64,000 nucleotides of DNA from an uncultured Gammaproteobacteria bacterium (GTDB lineage Bacteria > Pseudomonadota > Gammaproteobacteria > UBA6429 > Thiohalophilaceae): assembly GCA_913064945.1 (NCBI GenBank), contig CAJYAN010000009.1:1-64000 (forward strand), read 5' to 3'. The translations under genes and the position numbers were made by a program. A model generated the notes under the pieces. It was not told the DNA's origin. It saw nothing but the letters and a program-made list of their open reading frames with translations, and ran no database searches. Shown in pieces: positions 8,720 to 17,546 of this stretch (its first letter is position 1; each line of letters begins with the position of its first letter).

Positions 8720-9394
8720 TCAGGCATGTGCCTGACGCTGCAATAGCGTCGTAAACTCATCCAGGAAATTGTCATAACGACTCACAAGTCGTTCAACGTC
8801 ATTGGCAAAGCGATTATAGGCCACCACTGCCGGGATGGCGGCAAACAGCCCCATGGCCGTGGCGATCAGCGCCTCGGCAATACCGGGTGCAACATCGGCA
8901 ATGGTCGCATATTGCGTCTGGCCAAGATTTTGGAACGCACTCATAATTCCCCAGACGGTACCAAACAGACCAACATAGGGGCTGGTCGAACCGGCCGTGG
9001 CCAGAAAGGACAAGTGGGTCTCCAACATTTCAATTTCGCGGTTTAACACCACCCGCATAGCACGTTGTGCACCTTCCACAATGGCCATTGGTTCAACACC
9101 ATTTTGCTTACGCAACTGAACAAACTCACGAAAACCGGCTTCGAAAATGGCTTCAAGGCCACGCATCTGTCCCTTGCGACTAGCCAGTTTTTTGTATAGT
9201 TCACCCAGGTCACTACCCGACCAGAAGCGACGATCAAAGTCCTCGGCGGCCGCTCGTGCCTGACGAACCGCCCGACGTTTGATAAAAATGATCGTCCACG
9301 ACATTAGTGAGACTACCAGCAAGGCCAGCATCACCAGCTGTACGATAAAACTGGCTTTTAACACCAGATTCAAAATGGATAAATCAACGCCCAC
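8720..9394 (-). CDS. tolQ: Tol-Pal motor protein TolQ
   Basis: 224 residues, MotA/TolQ/ExbB proton-channel family. Three transmembrane helices are visible (about 15-35, 130-155 and 170-190). GLFGTVWGIMSAF and ATAMGLFAAIPAV are the family's pore-lining segments. I place the start at GTG 9394, because AGGGG lies 8 bases upstream; a TTG two codons earlier is too close to that site. It is the first gene of the tol operon here. In many relatives the thioesterase gene ybgC precedes tolQ; it is absent. Confidence 0.95.
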   Translation of the reverse strand: MGVDLSILNLVLKASFIVQLVMLALLVVSLMSWTIIFIKRRAVRQARAAAEDFDRRFWSGSDLGELYKKLASRKGQMRGLEAIFEAGFREFVQLRKQNGVEPMAIVEGAQRAMRVVLNREIEMLETHLSFLATAGSTSPYVGLFGTVWGIMSAFQNLGQTQYATIADVAPGIAEALIATAMGLFAAIPAVVAYNRFANDVERLVSRYDNFLDEFTTLLQRQAHA

Positions 9395-9757
9395 GCCCAA
9401 ATCCCCTGTAATTAACTAACATTCGGTGGTCTTGCAACTGGTCTTTGTTTTCAATATCTGACAAGCAACAGGTCTCAGTCTGACACATTTGTTACTTACT
9501 TTCCGCGAGCCGGACCTCACTGGTAAAACTTCCTGTTCTGTGTGTGATCCTGATAGTGACAAATCTATAACTAATGATATCTAAGCTCCGTAAGGTAGTT
9601 TACCAATACGCCGTCACGCCGCATACGACACTTTGACCTAAACAAAGTTCAGCCATCGCCTCGTCAACGGAAAAAAATTAAACGGCGTAACTTGCTTCAC
9701 TATCATGGTAACAATCGCGTTTTAGCCAAAGGAACCCGTTCACGCTTTACTGAGAAA
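9395..9757. other. Intergenic stretch between ruvB and tolQ; no ybgC
   Basis: About 360 bases on the upstream side of tolQ. No frame encodes the YbgC hot-dog thioesterase that often sits here, nor a recognisable remnant of it. The region presumably holds the tol promoter, but no strong -35/-10 pair stands out to me. Confidence 0.6.
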
Positions 9758-9780
9758 TGCCGGTTATTCAATACCCGGCA
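9758..9780 (-). terminator. Hairpin after ruvB, possible weak terminator
   Basis: An inverted repeat (TGCCGG/CCGGCA with an inner TAT/ATA pair) lies 16 bases beyond the ruvB stop. On the minus strand only a short T-rich run (ATTTCTC) follows, so termination strength is doubtful. Confidence 0.3.
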
Positions 9781-9795
9781 ATCCCTCTGCCACAT

Positions 9796-10839
9796 TTATT
9801 CATCTTCAAACAAATCTCTGGCGGCAGGTTTACCATCTGCTTTTGTCTTAAGACCAAAGTGACGGTAAGCATGCTGGGTCACCACCCGCCCCCTCGGTGT
9901 GCGCATCATAAATCCCTGTTGAATCAAATAGGGTTCGATGACATCTTCAATGGTGCCGCGTTCTTCACCAATGGCAGCGGCCATGTTATCGACCCCTACC
10001 GGACCACCGTCAAATTTTTCAATAATGGCCAGCAGCAGTTTGCGGTCCATCATATCAAAGCCCTCAACATCGACATCCAGCATATCCAGGCCCCGCTGTG
10101 CGACGTCGGCGGTAATTTTGCCACCGGCCTTGACTTCGGCATAGTCCCGAACCCGACGCAACAAACGATTAGTAATGCGGGGTGTACCCCGTGAACGGCG
10201 CGCGATCTCTCTGGCACCCGTGTCATCAATATCAACCCGGAGAATACCAGCAGAACGTTTCACAATCTTGACAAGTTCATCGGTTGAATAAAATTCCAGT
10301 CGTTGCACGATCCCAAAGCGGTCACGCAACGGTGAGGTTAGCAGGCCGGCTCGGGTGGTTGCCCCCACCAGCGTAAAAGGTGGCAGGTCCAGTTTAATGG
10401 AACGCGCCGCCGGACCTTCGCCGATCATAATATCAAGCTGAAAGTCTTCCATGGCGGGATACAGCACTTCCTCAACCACGGGGCTAAGGCGATGGATCTC
10501 ATCCACAAACAGTACGTCGTGTGGCTCAAGATTGGTGAGTAGCGCCGCCAGGTCACCGGCGCGTTCCAGCACCGGGCCGGAGGTATGTCGCATATTGACC
10601 TGCATTTCATTGGCTATGATGTGTGACAGCGTCGTCTTGCCCAGGCCCGGCGGTCCAAAAATCAGCACATGGTCGAGTGCCTCGTTGCGCTGACGTGCCG
10701 CCTGAATAAAGATTTCCATTTGCTCACGTACCGCTGACTGTCCAATATAGTCCGCCAGGGTCTGGGGGCGAATGGCGTGATCCAGGGCTTCCTCGCCCGT
10801 CATGGCAGCGGCGTCAAGTGTGCGGTCGTGTTCCAGCAT
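9796..10839 (-). CDS. ruvB: Holliday junction helicase motor RuvB
   Basis: 347 residues, usual length. RuvB is the AAA+ motor that drives branch migration with RuvA. Walker A is [10 protein letters not shown], Walker B DEIHRL, sensor 1 GATTRAG, and the arginine finger and winged-helix domain follow in the C-terminal third ([11 protein letters not shown]...[10 protein letters not shown]). The tail is acidic (DLFEDE). It is 24 bases after ruvA on the same strand, giving the order ruvC-ruvA-ruvB. Confidence 0.98.
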   Translation of the reverse strand: MLEHDRTLDAAAMTGEEALDHAIRPQTLADYIGQSAVREQMEIFIQAARQRNEALDHVLIFGPPGLGKTTLSHIIANEMQVNMRHTSGPVLERAGDLAALLTNLEPHDVLFVDEIHRLSPVVEEVLYPAMEDFQLDIMIGEGPAARSIKLDLPPFTLVGATTRAGLLTSPLRDRFGIVQRLEFYSTDELVKIVKRSAGILRVDIDDTGAREIARRSRGTPRITNRLLRRVRDYAEVKAGGKITADVAQRGLDMLDVDVEGFDMMDRKLLLAIIEKFDGGPVGVDNMAAAIGEERGTIEDVIEPYLIQQGFMMRTPRGRVVTQHAYRHFGLKTKADGKPAARDLFEDE

Positions 10840-10863
10840 AGGCGTTATGGTCTTGCTCTCCGG

Positions 10864-11475
10864 CTATAGTCTAATCATGGTCTTTAAGGCGGCGCGAATC
10901 AGTGCCTCGCTGGACTCCGCCTGGTCTGTCACCAGCGATAACATGCGACTGGCCTCTTGCGGTTTGTAACCCAGGGCAATAAGGGCATGCTGCGCCTCCT
11001 GCTCTACCGACGAGTTTGATGCTTCGGCGGGGCCATGACTAAAATGTACACTATCGATTGGCTCGTTGTGCCACTCTGCGAGACGATCCTGCATTTCGAT
11101 AATCAGGCGCTCAGCCGTCTTTTTGCCCACCCCAGGTAGCTTGACCAGTCGGGCGGCTTCCTTGTCACGGACACACCGCGCAAACTCACCAGCGTCCATA
11201 CTGGAAAGGATGCCTAATGCCAGTTTGGCACCCACACCATTGACTTTAATAAGGCTGCGGAACCAGCGCCGCTCCGCCTCGGTGGCGAAACCATATAAGA
11301 GCTGGGCATCCTCACGTACTACCATGTGGGTGTGCAGTGAGACGGCTTGCTGGAGTTCCGGCAACTGGTAAAACGTCGACATGGGGGCTTCCAGCTCATA
11401 ACCGACACCGTGTACATCCAGCATTAACCACGGGGGTTGTTTCACAATTAGCTTACCTGTCAAATGTCCAATCAT
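10864..11475 (-). CDS. ruvA: Holliday junction DNA-binding protein RuvA
   Basis: 203 residues. RuvA forms the tetramer that holds the four-way junction open. Domain I is an OB fold starting MIGHLTGKL; domain II has helix-hairpin-helix motifs (VNGVGAKLAL and LPGVGKKTAERL); domain III, after a flexible linker, is the RuvB-contacting three-helix bundle (HALIALGYKPQEA). It lies 14 bases after ruvC. Confidence 0.98.
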   Translation of the reverse strand: MIGHLTGKLIVKQPPWLMLDVHGVGYELEAPMSTFYQLPELQQAVSLHTHMVVREDAQLLYGFATEAERRWFRSLIKVNGVGAKLALGILSSMDAGEFARCVRDKEAARLVKLPGVGKKTAERLIIEMQDRLAEWHNEPIDSVHFSHGPAEASNSSVEQEAQHALIALGYKPQEASRMLSLVTDQAESSEALIRAALKTMIRL

Positions 11476-11489
11476 AATTATTAGCTGTC

Positions 11490-12050
11490 CTAGCGACGAC
11501 GAAAACGTATGCCCTGTAATTCAGGTGCACGCTGTGCGGTTTGTCGATGATAACCATGACACAGTGCCACGGCGAGGGCATCGGCGGCATCCTCGGCCGG
11601 GGCCTTGACCAGGCTGAGGATCGCCTTGACCATGTGCTGAACCTGTTCCTTGCTGGCGTTGCCTTTACCGACCACCGCCTTTTTAATTTGCATCGGCGAA
11701 TATTCATCCACCGAGATAGAATGAATGGCTACGGCACTGATCAACACCCCCCGTGCCTGCCCCAGTTTCAGCGCCGAATCGACATTGCGATGCACAAAGA
11801 CACTTTCAATGGCCATTTCATCCGGCCGGAATTCGCTAATAATCTCCTGCAGGCCATTAAAGATATTTTTGAGGCGCAGCGCCAGCGCACCATCACCGAC
11901 CCGCAGGCAGCCATTGGTAATGCAGGTGGCCTGCTGTCCGGCCAGCTCGACGATACCGTAGCCGGTAATACGTGAACCCGGGTCAATTCCCAGAATACGA
12001 ACGCTACCTTCACGGCTTGATGCAGGGCCCCCTGTAAGCCGTCTTTGCAT
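11490..12050 (-). CDS. ruvC: Crossover junction endonuclease RuvC
   Basis: RuvC cuts Holliday junctions symmetrically. The acidic active-site residues are visible in RILGIDPGSRITG, MAIESVF and EDAADALAVALCH. The start is uncertain: the ATG at 12050 gives 186 residues with a GAGG about 10 bases upstream; a TTG at 12056 is 4 bases from the same GAGG. Either way there is an N-terminal extension of about 18 residues before the usual start of the fold, with no start codon nearer to it. It lies between yebC and ruvA. Confidence 0.95.
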   Translation of the reverse strand: MQRRLTGGPASSREGSVRILGIDPGSRITGYGIVELAGQQATCITNGCLRVGDGALALRLKNIFNGLQEIISEFRPDEMAIESVFVHRNVDSALKLGQARGVLISAVAIHSISVDEYSPMQIKKAVVGKGNASKEQVQHMVKAILSLVKAPAEDAADALAVALCHGYHRQTAQRAPELQGIRFRRR

Positions 12051-12068
12051 AATCAATGTGCCTCGTAT

Positions 12069-12818
12069 TTAGCCGGAGAATTGTGCCATTGCCTCAGCGG
12101 AGAAATCGGCATTGGTATAAACGTTTTGCACATCGTCCAGGTCCTCCAGCATATCGACCAGGCGAATCACCTTTTCGGCATCTTCACCGTCCAGGCTCAC
12201 TTCGATCGCGGCCTGCATCGTTATCTCGGACATTTCGGGAGTATGACCTGCATCCAGCAGCATCTGCTTCACCTGGAGAAAATTCCCGGCCGCCACATGG
12301 ATCTCGATGCTACCATCGTCCTGCGTAACCACGTCGTCAGCCCCGGCCTCCAAAGCGACTTCCATAATAGCATCTTCGTCATGCTCACTGGGGTAACTGA
12401 GAATACCCAATTTACTAAACTGGTAGGCAACCGAGCCGTCGGTGCCCAGATTGCCCCCGCACTTACTAAAGGCATGGCGAACATCGGCCACGGTGCGATT
12501 TCGATTGTCGGTGAGACAGTCTACCATGACGGCTACGCCCCCCGGGCCATAACCCTCGTAGCGAACCTCTTCATAATTTTCACCCTCCGTGGCACCACTG
12601 CCTCGTTTGATGGCGTTTTCGATGGTGTCCTTTTTCATGTTGGCGCTGAGCGCCTTATCAATGGCATCGCGAAGACGCGGATTACTGTCGAGGTCGGCAC
12701 CGCCGGTACGAGCCGAGACCGTAATTTCACGAATCAGTTTGGTAAATATTTTGCCACGTTTGGCGTCCTGGGCCGCCTTGCGGTGCTTGATGTTGGCCCA
12801 TTTGCTATGACCTGCCAT
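12069..12818 (-). CDS. yebC: YebC/PmpR family protein
   Basis: 249 residues from the ATG at 12818, which has GAGGG five bases upstream and begins with the family's [15 protein letters not shown] longer in-frame extension upstream is not conserved-looking and is rejected. YebC proteins were first described as transcriptional regulators and more recently linked to translation of difficult peptide stretches. Family motifs include [26 protein letters not shown] and [12 protein letters not shown]. It is next to ruvC, as in most gammaproteobacteria; its other usual neighbour, aspS, is 4.7 kb away because the kinase module lies between. Confidence 0.96.
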   Translation of the reverse strand: MAGHSKWANIKHRKAAQDAKRGKIFTKLIREITVSARTGGADLDSNPRLRDAIDKALSANMKKDTIENAIKRGSGATEGENYEEVRYEGYGPGGVAVMVDCLTDNRNRTVADVRHAFSKCGGNLGTDGSVAYQFSKLGILSYPSEHDEDAIMEVALEAGADDVVTQDDGSIEIHVAAGNFLQVKQMLLDAGHTPEMSEITMQAAIEVSLDGEDAEKVIRLVDMLEDLDDVQNVYTNADFSAEAMAQFSG

Positions 12819-12930
12819 TAAAACCCTCATTATTTTCCGGCTCGAATACTCCGGTAAGTGTAGCATTGGCGCAGGTGTCTCATAAAGTTGACACCGCTGA
12901 GCAGAATGGAGACGGGGGTGAAAAAATCGT

Positions 12931-13284
12931 TTAATCGGGTAAATAAATCGCCGTAGTTTCCAGGTCGACGCCCTGTTCGGTATCGTAGTGAAACTGGTGC
13001 TGGCCCAGCCGAATAACATCGCCGTGTTTTAACAGGTGCTGCCCCGTCAGTTGTGCGGTATTAACGATCGTACCGTTGGTACTACCGGCATCTTCAATGA
13101 AAAAATCCTCGTGGTTATCCAGATAGGAATCCTGTGATCGGACAATCAGGGCATGATGGCCACTCACCGCGGCATCATCGACCTGAATATCATTGTCGGC
13201 CTTGCGACCGAGGCTAATTTCTTCCTTATCGAGGGGATAGCTACGCAGGGTAATGCCTTGATGTGTCAGTACCAGTTTGGTCAT
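12931..13284 (-). CDS. Single FHA-domain protein
   Basis: 117 residues, essentially one forkhead-associated domain, which binds phosphothreonine peptides. Core motifs are [19 protein letters not shown] and GSTNGT, with the phosphate-contacting Arg/Ser/Asn positions present. The N-terminal strand ([19 protein letters not shown]) is nearly the same as in the next gene (KLLLMHDGAVIREYPLDKE), so the two are paralogues by tandem duplication. It is the last gene of the minus-strand kinase/phosphatase module, 29 bases after the neighbouring FHA gene, with a good GGAAGGA ribosome site. It is probably a reader or substrate of the module's kinase; the partner is unknown. Confidence 0.9.
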   Translation of the reverse strand: MTKLVLTHQGITLRSYPLDKEEISLGRKADNDIQVDDAAVSGHHALIVRSQDSYLDNHEDFFIEDAGSTNGTIVNTAQLTGQHLLKHGDVIRLGQHQFHYDTEQGVDLETTAIYLPD

Positions 13285-13313
13285 CGCAAGTCCTTCCGTT
13301 AACAGCGCGGAGA

Positions 13314-14009
13314 TTAGTCGTCTACGCTGGCTTCAAACTGTAGGCGCGAGCCAGCCACTTCGATAATATCACCTAAAGTCAGAACCTGACTCTCGGCCTG
13401 GAGCGGATTGCCATTTAGACGTGGCGGCTTACTGGTGGCCGTCCCCTGCATGGGCATCAGAAAAAAACGCGCCCCGCGCTTGGCGATGACGGCCATTTCA
13501 CCACCGGGCGTTCCCAGCGTTGTATAGGGTTTTTTCAACGCGATGACGGTACCGTTTTTAGGCCCCGAGACAATGCGAACGACCATGGGTGTCACGACAG
13601 CAGCGGGTTCGGTAGAAGGTTTGTTCGGTACCGCTGGTGCGGGTGTCTTTCCCATGACCGCGGCCGGTGTTGGTGCTGTGGCGGCATTAATCACTACCGT
13701 GCGCTCAAAATTCTGCGCCTTGTCATCGATAAACTTCAACTCGTGACGACCAATGCGAATAATGTCGCCGTGTTCCAGCTGGCGCTTGCCCACACGCTTG
13801 CCATTGAGGATCACGCCATTGGTGCTGTTCTGATCCTCAACATAGACATTGTGTAATACCAGGAATACGGCATGAGTTCCGCTAACCGTCTGGTCATCCA
13901 GCTGTATCTCGTTGTTGGGACGTCGACCGACCGACATACGCTCCTTATCCAGCGGATATTCCCGTATGACAGCGCCGTCATGCATTAAGAGCAGTTTTGG
14001 CATTTCCAT
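13314..14009 (-). CDS. FHA-domain protein with a second, degenerate FHA-like half
   Basis: 231 residues. Residues 1-95 form a canonical FHA domain (VGRRPNNEIQLDD, VSGTHA, NSTNGV, HGDIIRIGRHEL). A Pro/Ala/Thr-rich linker (about 108-135) leads to a C-terminal half (about 140-228) that repeats the pattern of an FHA fold: IVSGPKNGTVIALKKPYTTLG, then RLNGNPL and LTLGDIIEVAGSRLQF. There the Arg and Ser/Asn phosphate ligands are missing or replaced. The gene starts 1 base after the PP2C stop, so translation is probably coupled. It could act as an adaptor between a phosphorylated partner and another protein. Confidence 0.88.
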   Translation of the reverse strand: MEMPKLLLMHDGAVIREYPLDKERMSVGRRPNNEIQLDDQTVSGTHAVFLVLHNVYVEDQNSTNGVILNGKRVGKRQLEHGDIIRIGRHELKFIDDKAQNFERTVVINAATAPTPAAVMGKTPAPAVPNKPSTEPAAVVTPMVVRIVSGPKNGTVIALKKPYTTLGTPGGEMAVIAKRGARFFLMPMQGTATSKPPRLNGNPLQAESQVLTLGDIIEVAGSRLQFEASVDD

Positions 14010-14010
14010 C

Positions 14011-14829
14011 TCACTCTGGTTGAACTAAATTGTCAGTTGAAGGCTCCAGGCCCCGATCGTCAGAAAACGCTTCTATCATACTGACGAGGATAACAGAAAT
14101 GTTGTCTGTCCCACCTCGCTGATTCGCCAGGTTGACCAGTTCCTGCGCGGCCAGCTGTGTATTCGGTATAGCCTCACTAATAACGTTGCCTATATCCTGA
14201 TCATTGACCAGGTCGGAAAGCCCATCAGAACACATGAGAAAAATATCGTCACGCTGCACTGGGATCTCCCTGACATCGACCTCAACCTCCTGCGCGATGC
14301 CGAGGGCCCGGGTAATCAGGTTTTTACTGGCGGACTGTTGCGCCTCTTCCTGACTCAGGTAACCGTTATCAACCATCTCCTGCACCAGGGAGTGATCCGA
14401 GGTCATTTGCTCCAGCCCACCATGCCGATAACGATAAATGCGTGAGTCCCCCACATGTGCCAGTATCACGGTATTGCTGCGGAAGAGTCCCATCACCAGT
14501 GTCGTACCCATACCGGCACACTCGGGCTTCATTTGTGCCTGCTCGAGGATCTCCTGGTTGGCGAAAGTTACCGCTTCACGTACAGCGTCATGATAATCGA
14601 TGATATCCGCCGCCTGTATCTCGGGAGCCAGTACGTCCTGCAGCGCGGACTTAATGGTCTCGACCGCCAGGGCACTGGCCACCTCACCAGCATTGTGCCC
14701 CCCCATACCATCCGCGAGCATGATCAATCCCAACCGCGCATCCCAGGCAATACTGTCCTCATTCCCCTCACGCACGCGCCCGACATCAGAGATACCGTTG
14801 ATGGTAAGTTTTACTTCTGATCCTATCAC
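14011..14829 (-). CDS. PP2C-family Ser/Thr protein phosphatase
   Basis: 272 residues from a GTG at 14829 with GAGGAAGG upstream. The PP2C metal and phosphate motifs are in order: GRVREGNEDS (20s), LADGMGGHNAGE (40s), GMGTTLV, HVGDSRIYRYR, TSDHSLVQE, CSDGLSDL and GGTDNISVI. It is cytoplasmic, with no membrane span. It lies between the CHASE2 kinase (16 bases upstream) and the double-FHA gene. This kinase-phosphatase-FHA arrangement resembles the PpkA/PppA/Fha control group of type VI secretion, but no secretion genes are present. It most likely reverses phosphorylation by the adjacent kinase. Confidence 0.94.
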   Translation of the reverse strand: MIGSEVKLTINGISDVGRVREGNEDSIAWDARLGLIMLADGMGGHNAGEVASALAVETIKSALQDVLAPEIQAADIIDYHDAVREAVTFANQEILEQAQMKPECAGMGTTLVMGLFRSNTVILAHVGDSRIYRYRHGGLEQMTSDHSLVQEMVDNGYLSQEEAQQSASKNLITRALGIAQEVEVDVREIPVQRDDIFLMCSDGLSDLVNDQDIGNVISEAIPNTQLAAQELVNLANQRGGTDNISVILVSMIEAFSDDRGLEPSTDNLVQPE

Positions 14830-14844
14830 CGCAACTACCTTCCT

Positions 14845-17376
14845 CTATCGACCAATTCGCTTGATACATCGCTGCAGTGAGGCCGCCATACGCTCACCAC
14901 TCTGGAAACGCCTTTCCACATCTTTGGCCAGCGCCTTGTTTATCACGCTACTGACACAAGAAGGTAAATCGGGACGGAATAAACGCACATCCGGATGTTT
15001 TTCATTAGTGATTTTATACATCAAACTGGCGAGCGACTCACCAATAAAAGGTAATTCACCGGTCAACATCTGATACATCGTCACACCCAGAGAGAATAAA
15101 TCCGAGCGACCATCGACTTTTTGCCCGGCCAATTGTTCCGGGGACATATAAGAGGGGCTTCCCAGGATCGTGCCGGTTTTGGTTTTACTGGCATCGGTCA
15201 GGCAGGCAACACCAAAATCGGTTACCCGGAGATTCCCGTTCTCCGGGTCATACATGATATTGGCGGGTTTGATATCACGGTGCACCACATTTTGACTCTG
15301 GGCATAATTCAGCGCATCCGCCACTTTGATCATTAACTCCAGAACCGTCTTGATCGGCAAGAGCTTGTCGGCCTTGCAATATTCCAGCAATGTATCGCCA
15401 CGCAGATAATCCATCGCAATATAGGAGAGCTCTTCCTCTTCACCAACATCGTATATGGTAATGATATTGGGATGATTCAGACGCCCCGCCGTCTCTGCCT
15501 CGCGGAAAAAGCGCTGTCGGATATCCTCCAGCTTTTCACCCTCAAACTCCTGTGACAGCAACATGGTCTTGATCGCCACGGTACGACCAATTTTGGGGTC
15601 ATGCCCCAGGTAGACCGTGCCCATGGCTCCACGACCTAATTCCCGATCCACCTGGTATCGTCCCAGCATGGGTTTTTGCACCCCCGGATTACTCAATACC
15701 AGGGTGCCATTAGGCGCGGTCGCCTTACCGCCTTTTACCAGCAGCATTTCCGAGGCGTCCTTATTACGTTGCATACGGTCGTCGACGTCACGGAACCGTT
15801 TATCTGCCTTACTAACAAAACGAAATACGGCCTCGGCCTTGTTAAATTGACGCTTACGCTCATAATCGAGCCCGAGATTATAGAGTTGATCCAGCAGCTT
15901 GTTGTCGACCAGACAGCGGCGATATTTTTCAAAGGCCTGATCCAGCTGTCCCTGTGACTGAAAGGACTGACCCAGCATACGGTTGGCATCCGACAGCTCG
16001 GTTTGAAAACCGGACCAGCGACGCTGCAGCAGATGTTTAACACCCAGGACCATGTGGCCGAAAATCAAGGCGAGTAAAGGCACCATTAAGGGTACCCACA
16101 TGGTCTTGCCGATCATCAGGACGAAGTGGACATTGATGATACCTAGCCCCAGCAGAATACTCAGGGCCAGGCCGGTACCGAGACCAAATCGTGGCAGCAC
16201 AAACATCAGATACAGGCCAACGAAAATGACCGCCAGCTTCTGTGCAGTCCCGGCCCAGTGAGGTATCGTCATCAGGTCATCGTTCAACAGACTCGATACC
16301 GTATGTGCCGTGACCATCACCGGCGGCATCAACTCACCCAGGGGGGTCTCCTGCCAGCGTACCTGCTGCTTGGCCGTCAGACCAATAATCACGACTTTAT
16401 TGGTAAAGACGCTCGCCGGTACCTTGTCATTTAACAGTGACAGAATTGGCACGGTGGGAATTGCCGGCCTGCCTTCTTTTCCACGGTAAAAATAGGGGTA
16501 CACCCTCAGGGCGCGATCGGTCTTGAGCAGGCGGTGCCCCAGGCGCATCCCTTTTTGCAGGTCGACACTGATATCACTGGTCTTGAGGCCCATATCACGA
16601 GCCGCCAGCACCAGCGAAAAGGCGGGGAAATACTGGTCGCCATATTGAACGACCATCGGAATCGAGCGCTGTGTGACCGTCTGTGTCTCGGGGTTACGTA
16701 GTAGGCCCACGGCACCGGCGTAGCGGCTTAACTCGGTAATGGGGGTATGCAGGCCACTGGCCATGGGGACCCAGACGTCCTGAAACAGGTGTGACAGCAC
16801 GTTGCCCCGACGGCGTTCCCCTTTGACGTTTGATAAATCAAAACGTCGCATATCCTCGCTCGCCTCAAGCTTGAAGTCATTACTGGTGTCGCCAACATGA
16901 TAGGGGGCCGCCAAAACGACACGACTCAACCGCTTCAAACTGTCGCCCAGGGCACGATCGGTATCGAGACCATACTCGGCGTCCTGCAGAAGCTTTTTGA
17001 TACTCCCGCCGGCCTTACCCCAGTTGGCATCAAAGACTGTACGGAGTTTCTCAATATAGGAGAGACCAAGACTACTCTGGCGAGTATCGAACGGCAGCGC
17101 ATAGCCAACGGTCTTGGGATGGGCCTTCGATAGCGCCACGGTGGCTTTGGCAAGAATATCGCGGGGCCAGGGCCAGCCACCAAACTGCTGCATCGCCGCA
17201 TCGTCAATGGCAACAACCACGACATCGGGATGAACCTGACGGGCGGCGGAAAAACGAATACCCAGGTCATAGAAAAGATTATCAATACTGCGCGTGCCAG
17301 ACAGGGAGGCCATCAATAGAAAAATGATAGCCACCACCATGCCGAGGAACCAATCTGTATGCCAATAACGCCCCAT
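14845..17376 (-). CDS. CHASE2-TPR-Ser/Thr protein kinase
   Basis: 843 residues. In order: an N-terminal transmembrane helix (about 10-28); a CHASE2 extracytoplasmic sensor (about 30-370, with VVVVAIDDAAMQ, WPWPR and KVVIIGLTA); three transmembrane helices (about 378-397, 401-420, 424-445); TPR-like helices (about 460-540); and a Hanks-type kinase (573-840). Kinase residues are complete: Gly loop GRGAMG (581-586), ATP lysine K603, catalytic HRDIKPAN (699-706), DFG (720-722), and the activation segment ending SPSYMSPEQL. The kinase is at the C-terminus, so the sensor precedes it as in CHASE2 cyclases. It probably senses a periplasmic signal and phosphorylates Thr residues read by the FHA proteins downstream. 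It is the first gene of the module. Confidence 0.95.
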   Translation of the reverse strand: MGRYWHTDWFLGMVVAIIFLLMASLSGTRSIDNLFYDLGIRFSAARQVHPDVVVVAIDDAAMQQFGGWPWPRDILAKATVALSKAHPKTVGYALPFDTRQSSLGLSYIEKLRTVFDANWGKAGGSIKKLLQDAEYGLDTDRALGDSLKRLSRVVLAAPYHVGDTSNDFKLEASEDMRRFDLSNVKGERRRGNVLSHLFQDVWVPMASGLHTPITELSRYAGAVGLLRNPETQTVTQRSIPMVVQYGDQYFPAFSLVLAARDMGLKTSDISVDLQKGMRLGHRLLKTDRALRVYPYFYRGKEGRPAIPTVPILSLLNDKVPASVFTNKVVIIGLTAKQQVRWQETPLGELMPPVMVTAHTVSSLLNDDLMTIPHWAGTAQKLAVIFVGLYLMFVLPRFGLGTGLALSILLGLGIINVHFVLMIGKTMWVPLMVPLLALIFGHMVLGVKHLLQRRWSGFQTELSDANRMLGQSFQSQGQLDQAFEKYRRCLVDNKLLDQLYNLGLDYERKRQFNKAEAVFRFVSKADKRFRDVDDRMQRNKDASEMLLVKGGKATAPNGTLVLSNPGVQKPMLGRYQVDRELGRGAMGTVYLGHDPKIGRTVAIKTMLLSQEFEGEKLEDIRQRFFREAETAGRLNHPNIITIYDVGEEEELSYIAMDYLRGDTLLEYCKADKLLPIKTVLELMIKVADALNYAQSQNVVHRDIKPANIMYDPENGNLRVTDFGVACLTDASKTKTGTILGSPSYMSPEQLAGQKVDGRSDLFSLGVTMYQMLTGELPFIGESLASLMYKITNEKHPDVRLFRPDLPSCVSSVINKALAKDVERRFQSGERMAASLQRCIKRIGR

Positions 17377-17546
17377 ATGAACAGCTCAGTACGACCGACC
17401 GATTTTCCCCTATAAAAAATTGACAACCACCGCGAGGGCTATACTGCCCTTACAAAGCGGGACAAGCAAACCGTTGCTAATATTCTTAGACTGTATCGGC
17501 AAGCGACGGCAATTTCATGAGCGCTGCGGCAGGACAGTCTGGTTGC

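Noticed and set aside
9757-10194. Plus-strand frame of 145 codons over the end of ruvB
   Set aside because: Antisense shadow of ruvB; no start signal and no protein-like features.
12045-12821. Long plus-strand open frame of 258 codons
   Set aside because: It lies exactly antisense to yebC, whose product is clearly conserved; the plus-strand translation is a mirror effect of codon use.
12819-13019. 67-codon N-terminal extension of yebC
   Set aside because: The ATG at 12818 has GAGGG five bases upstream and the family's conserved start; the extension overlaps the FHA gene on the same strand.
14011-17376. Kinase/phosphatase pair as part of a type VI secretion cluster
   Set aside because: No tss genes, Hcp, VgrG or ClpV are present on either side; only the regulatory families match.
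17420-17445. TTGACA followed by TATACT on the plus strand
   Set aside because: The spacer is only 14 bases and no plus-strand gene follows; it lies antisense between aspS and the kinase gene.
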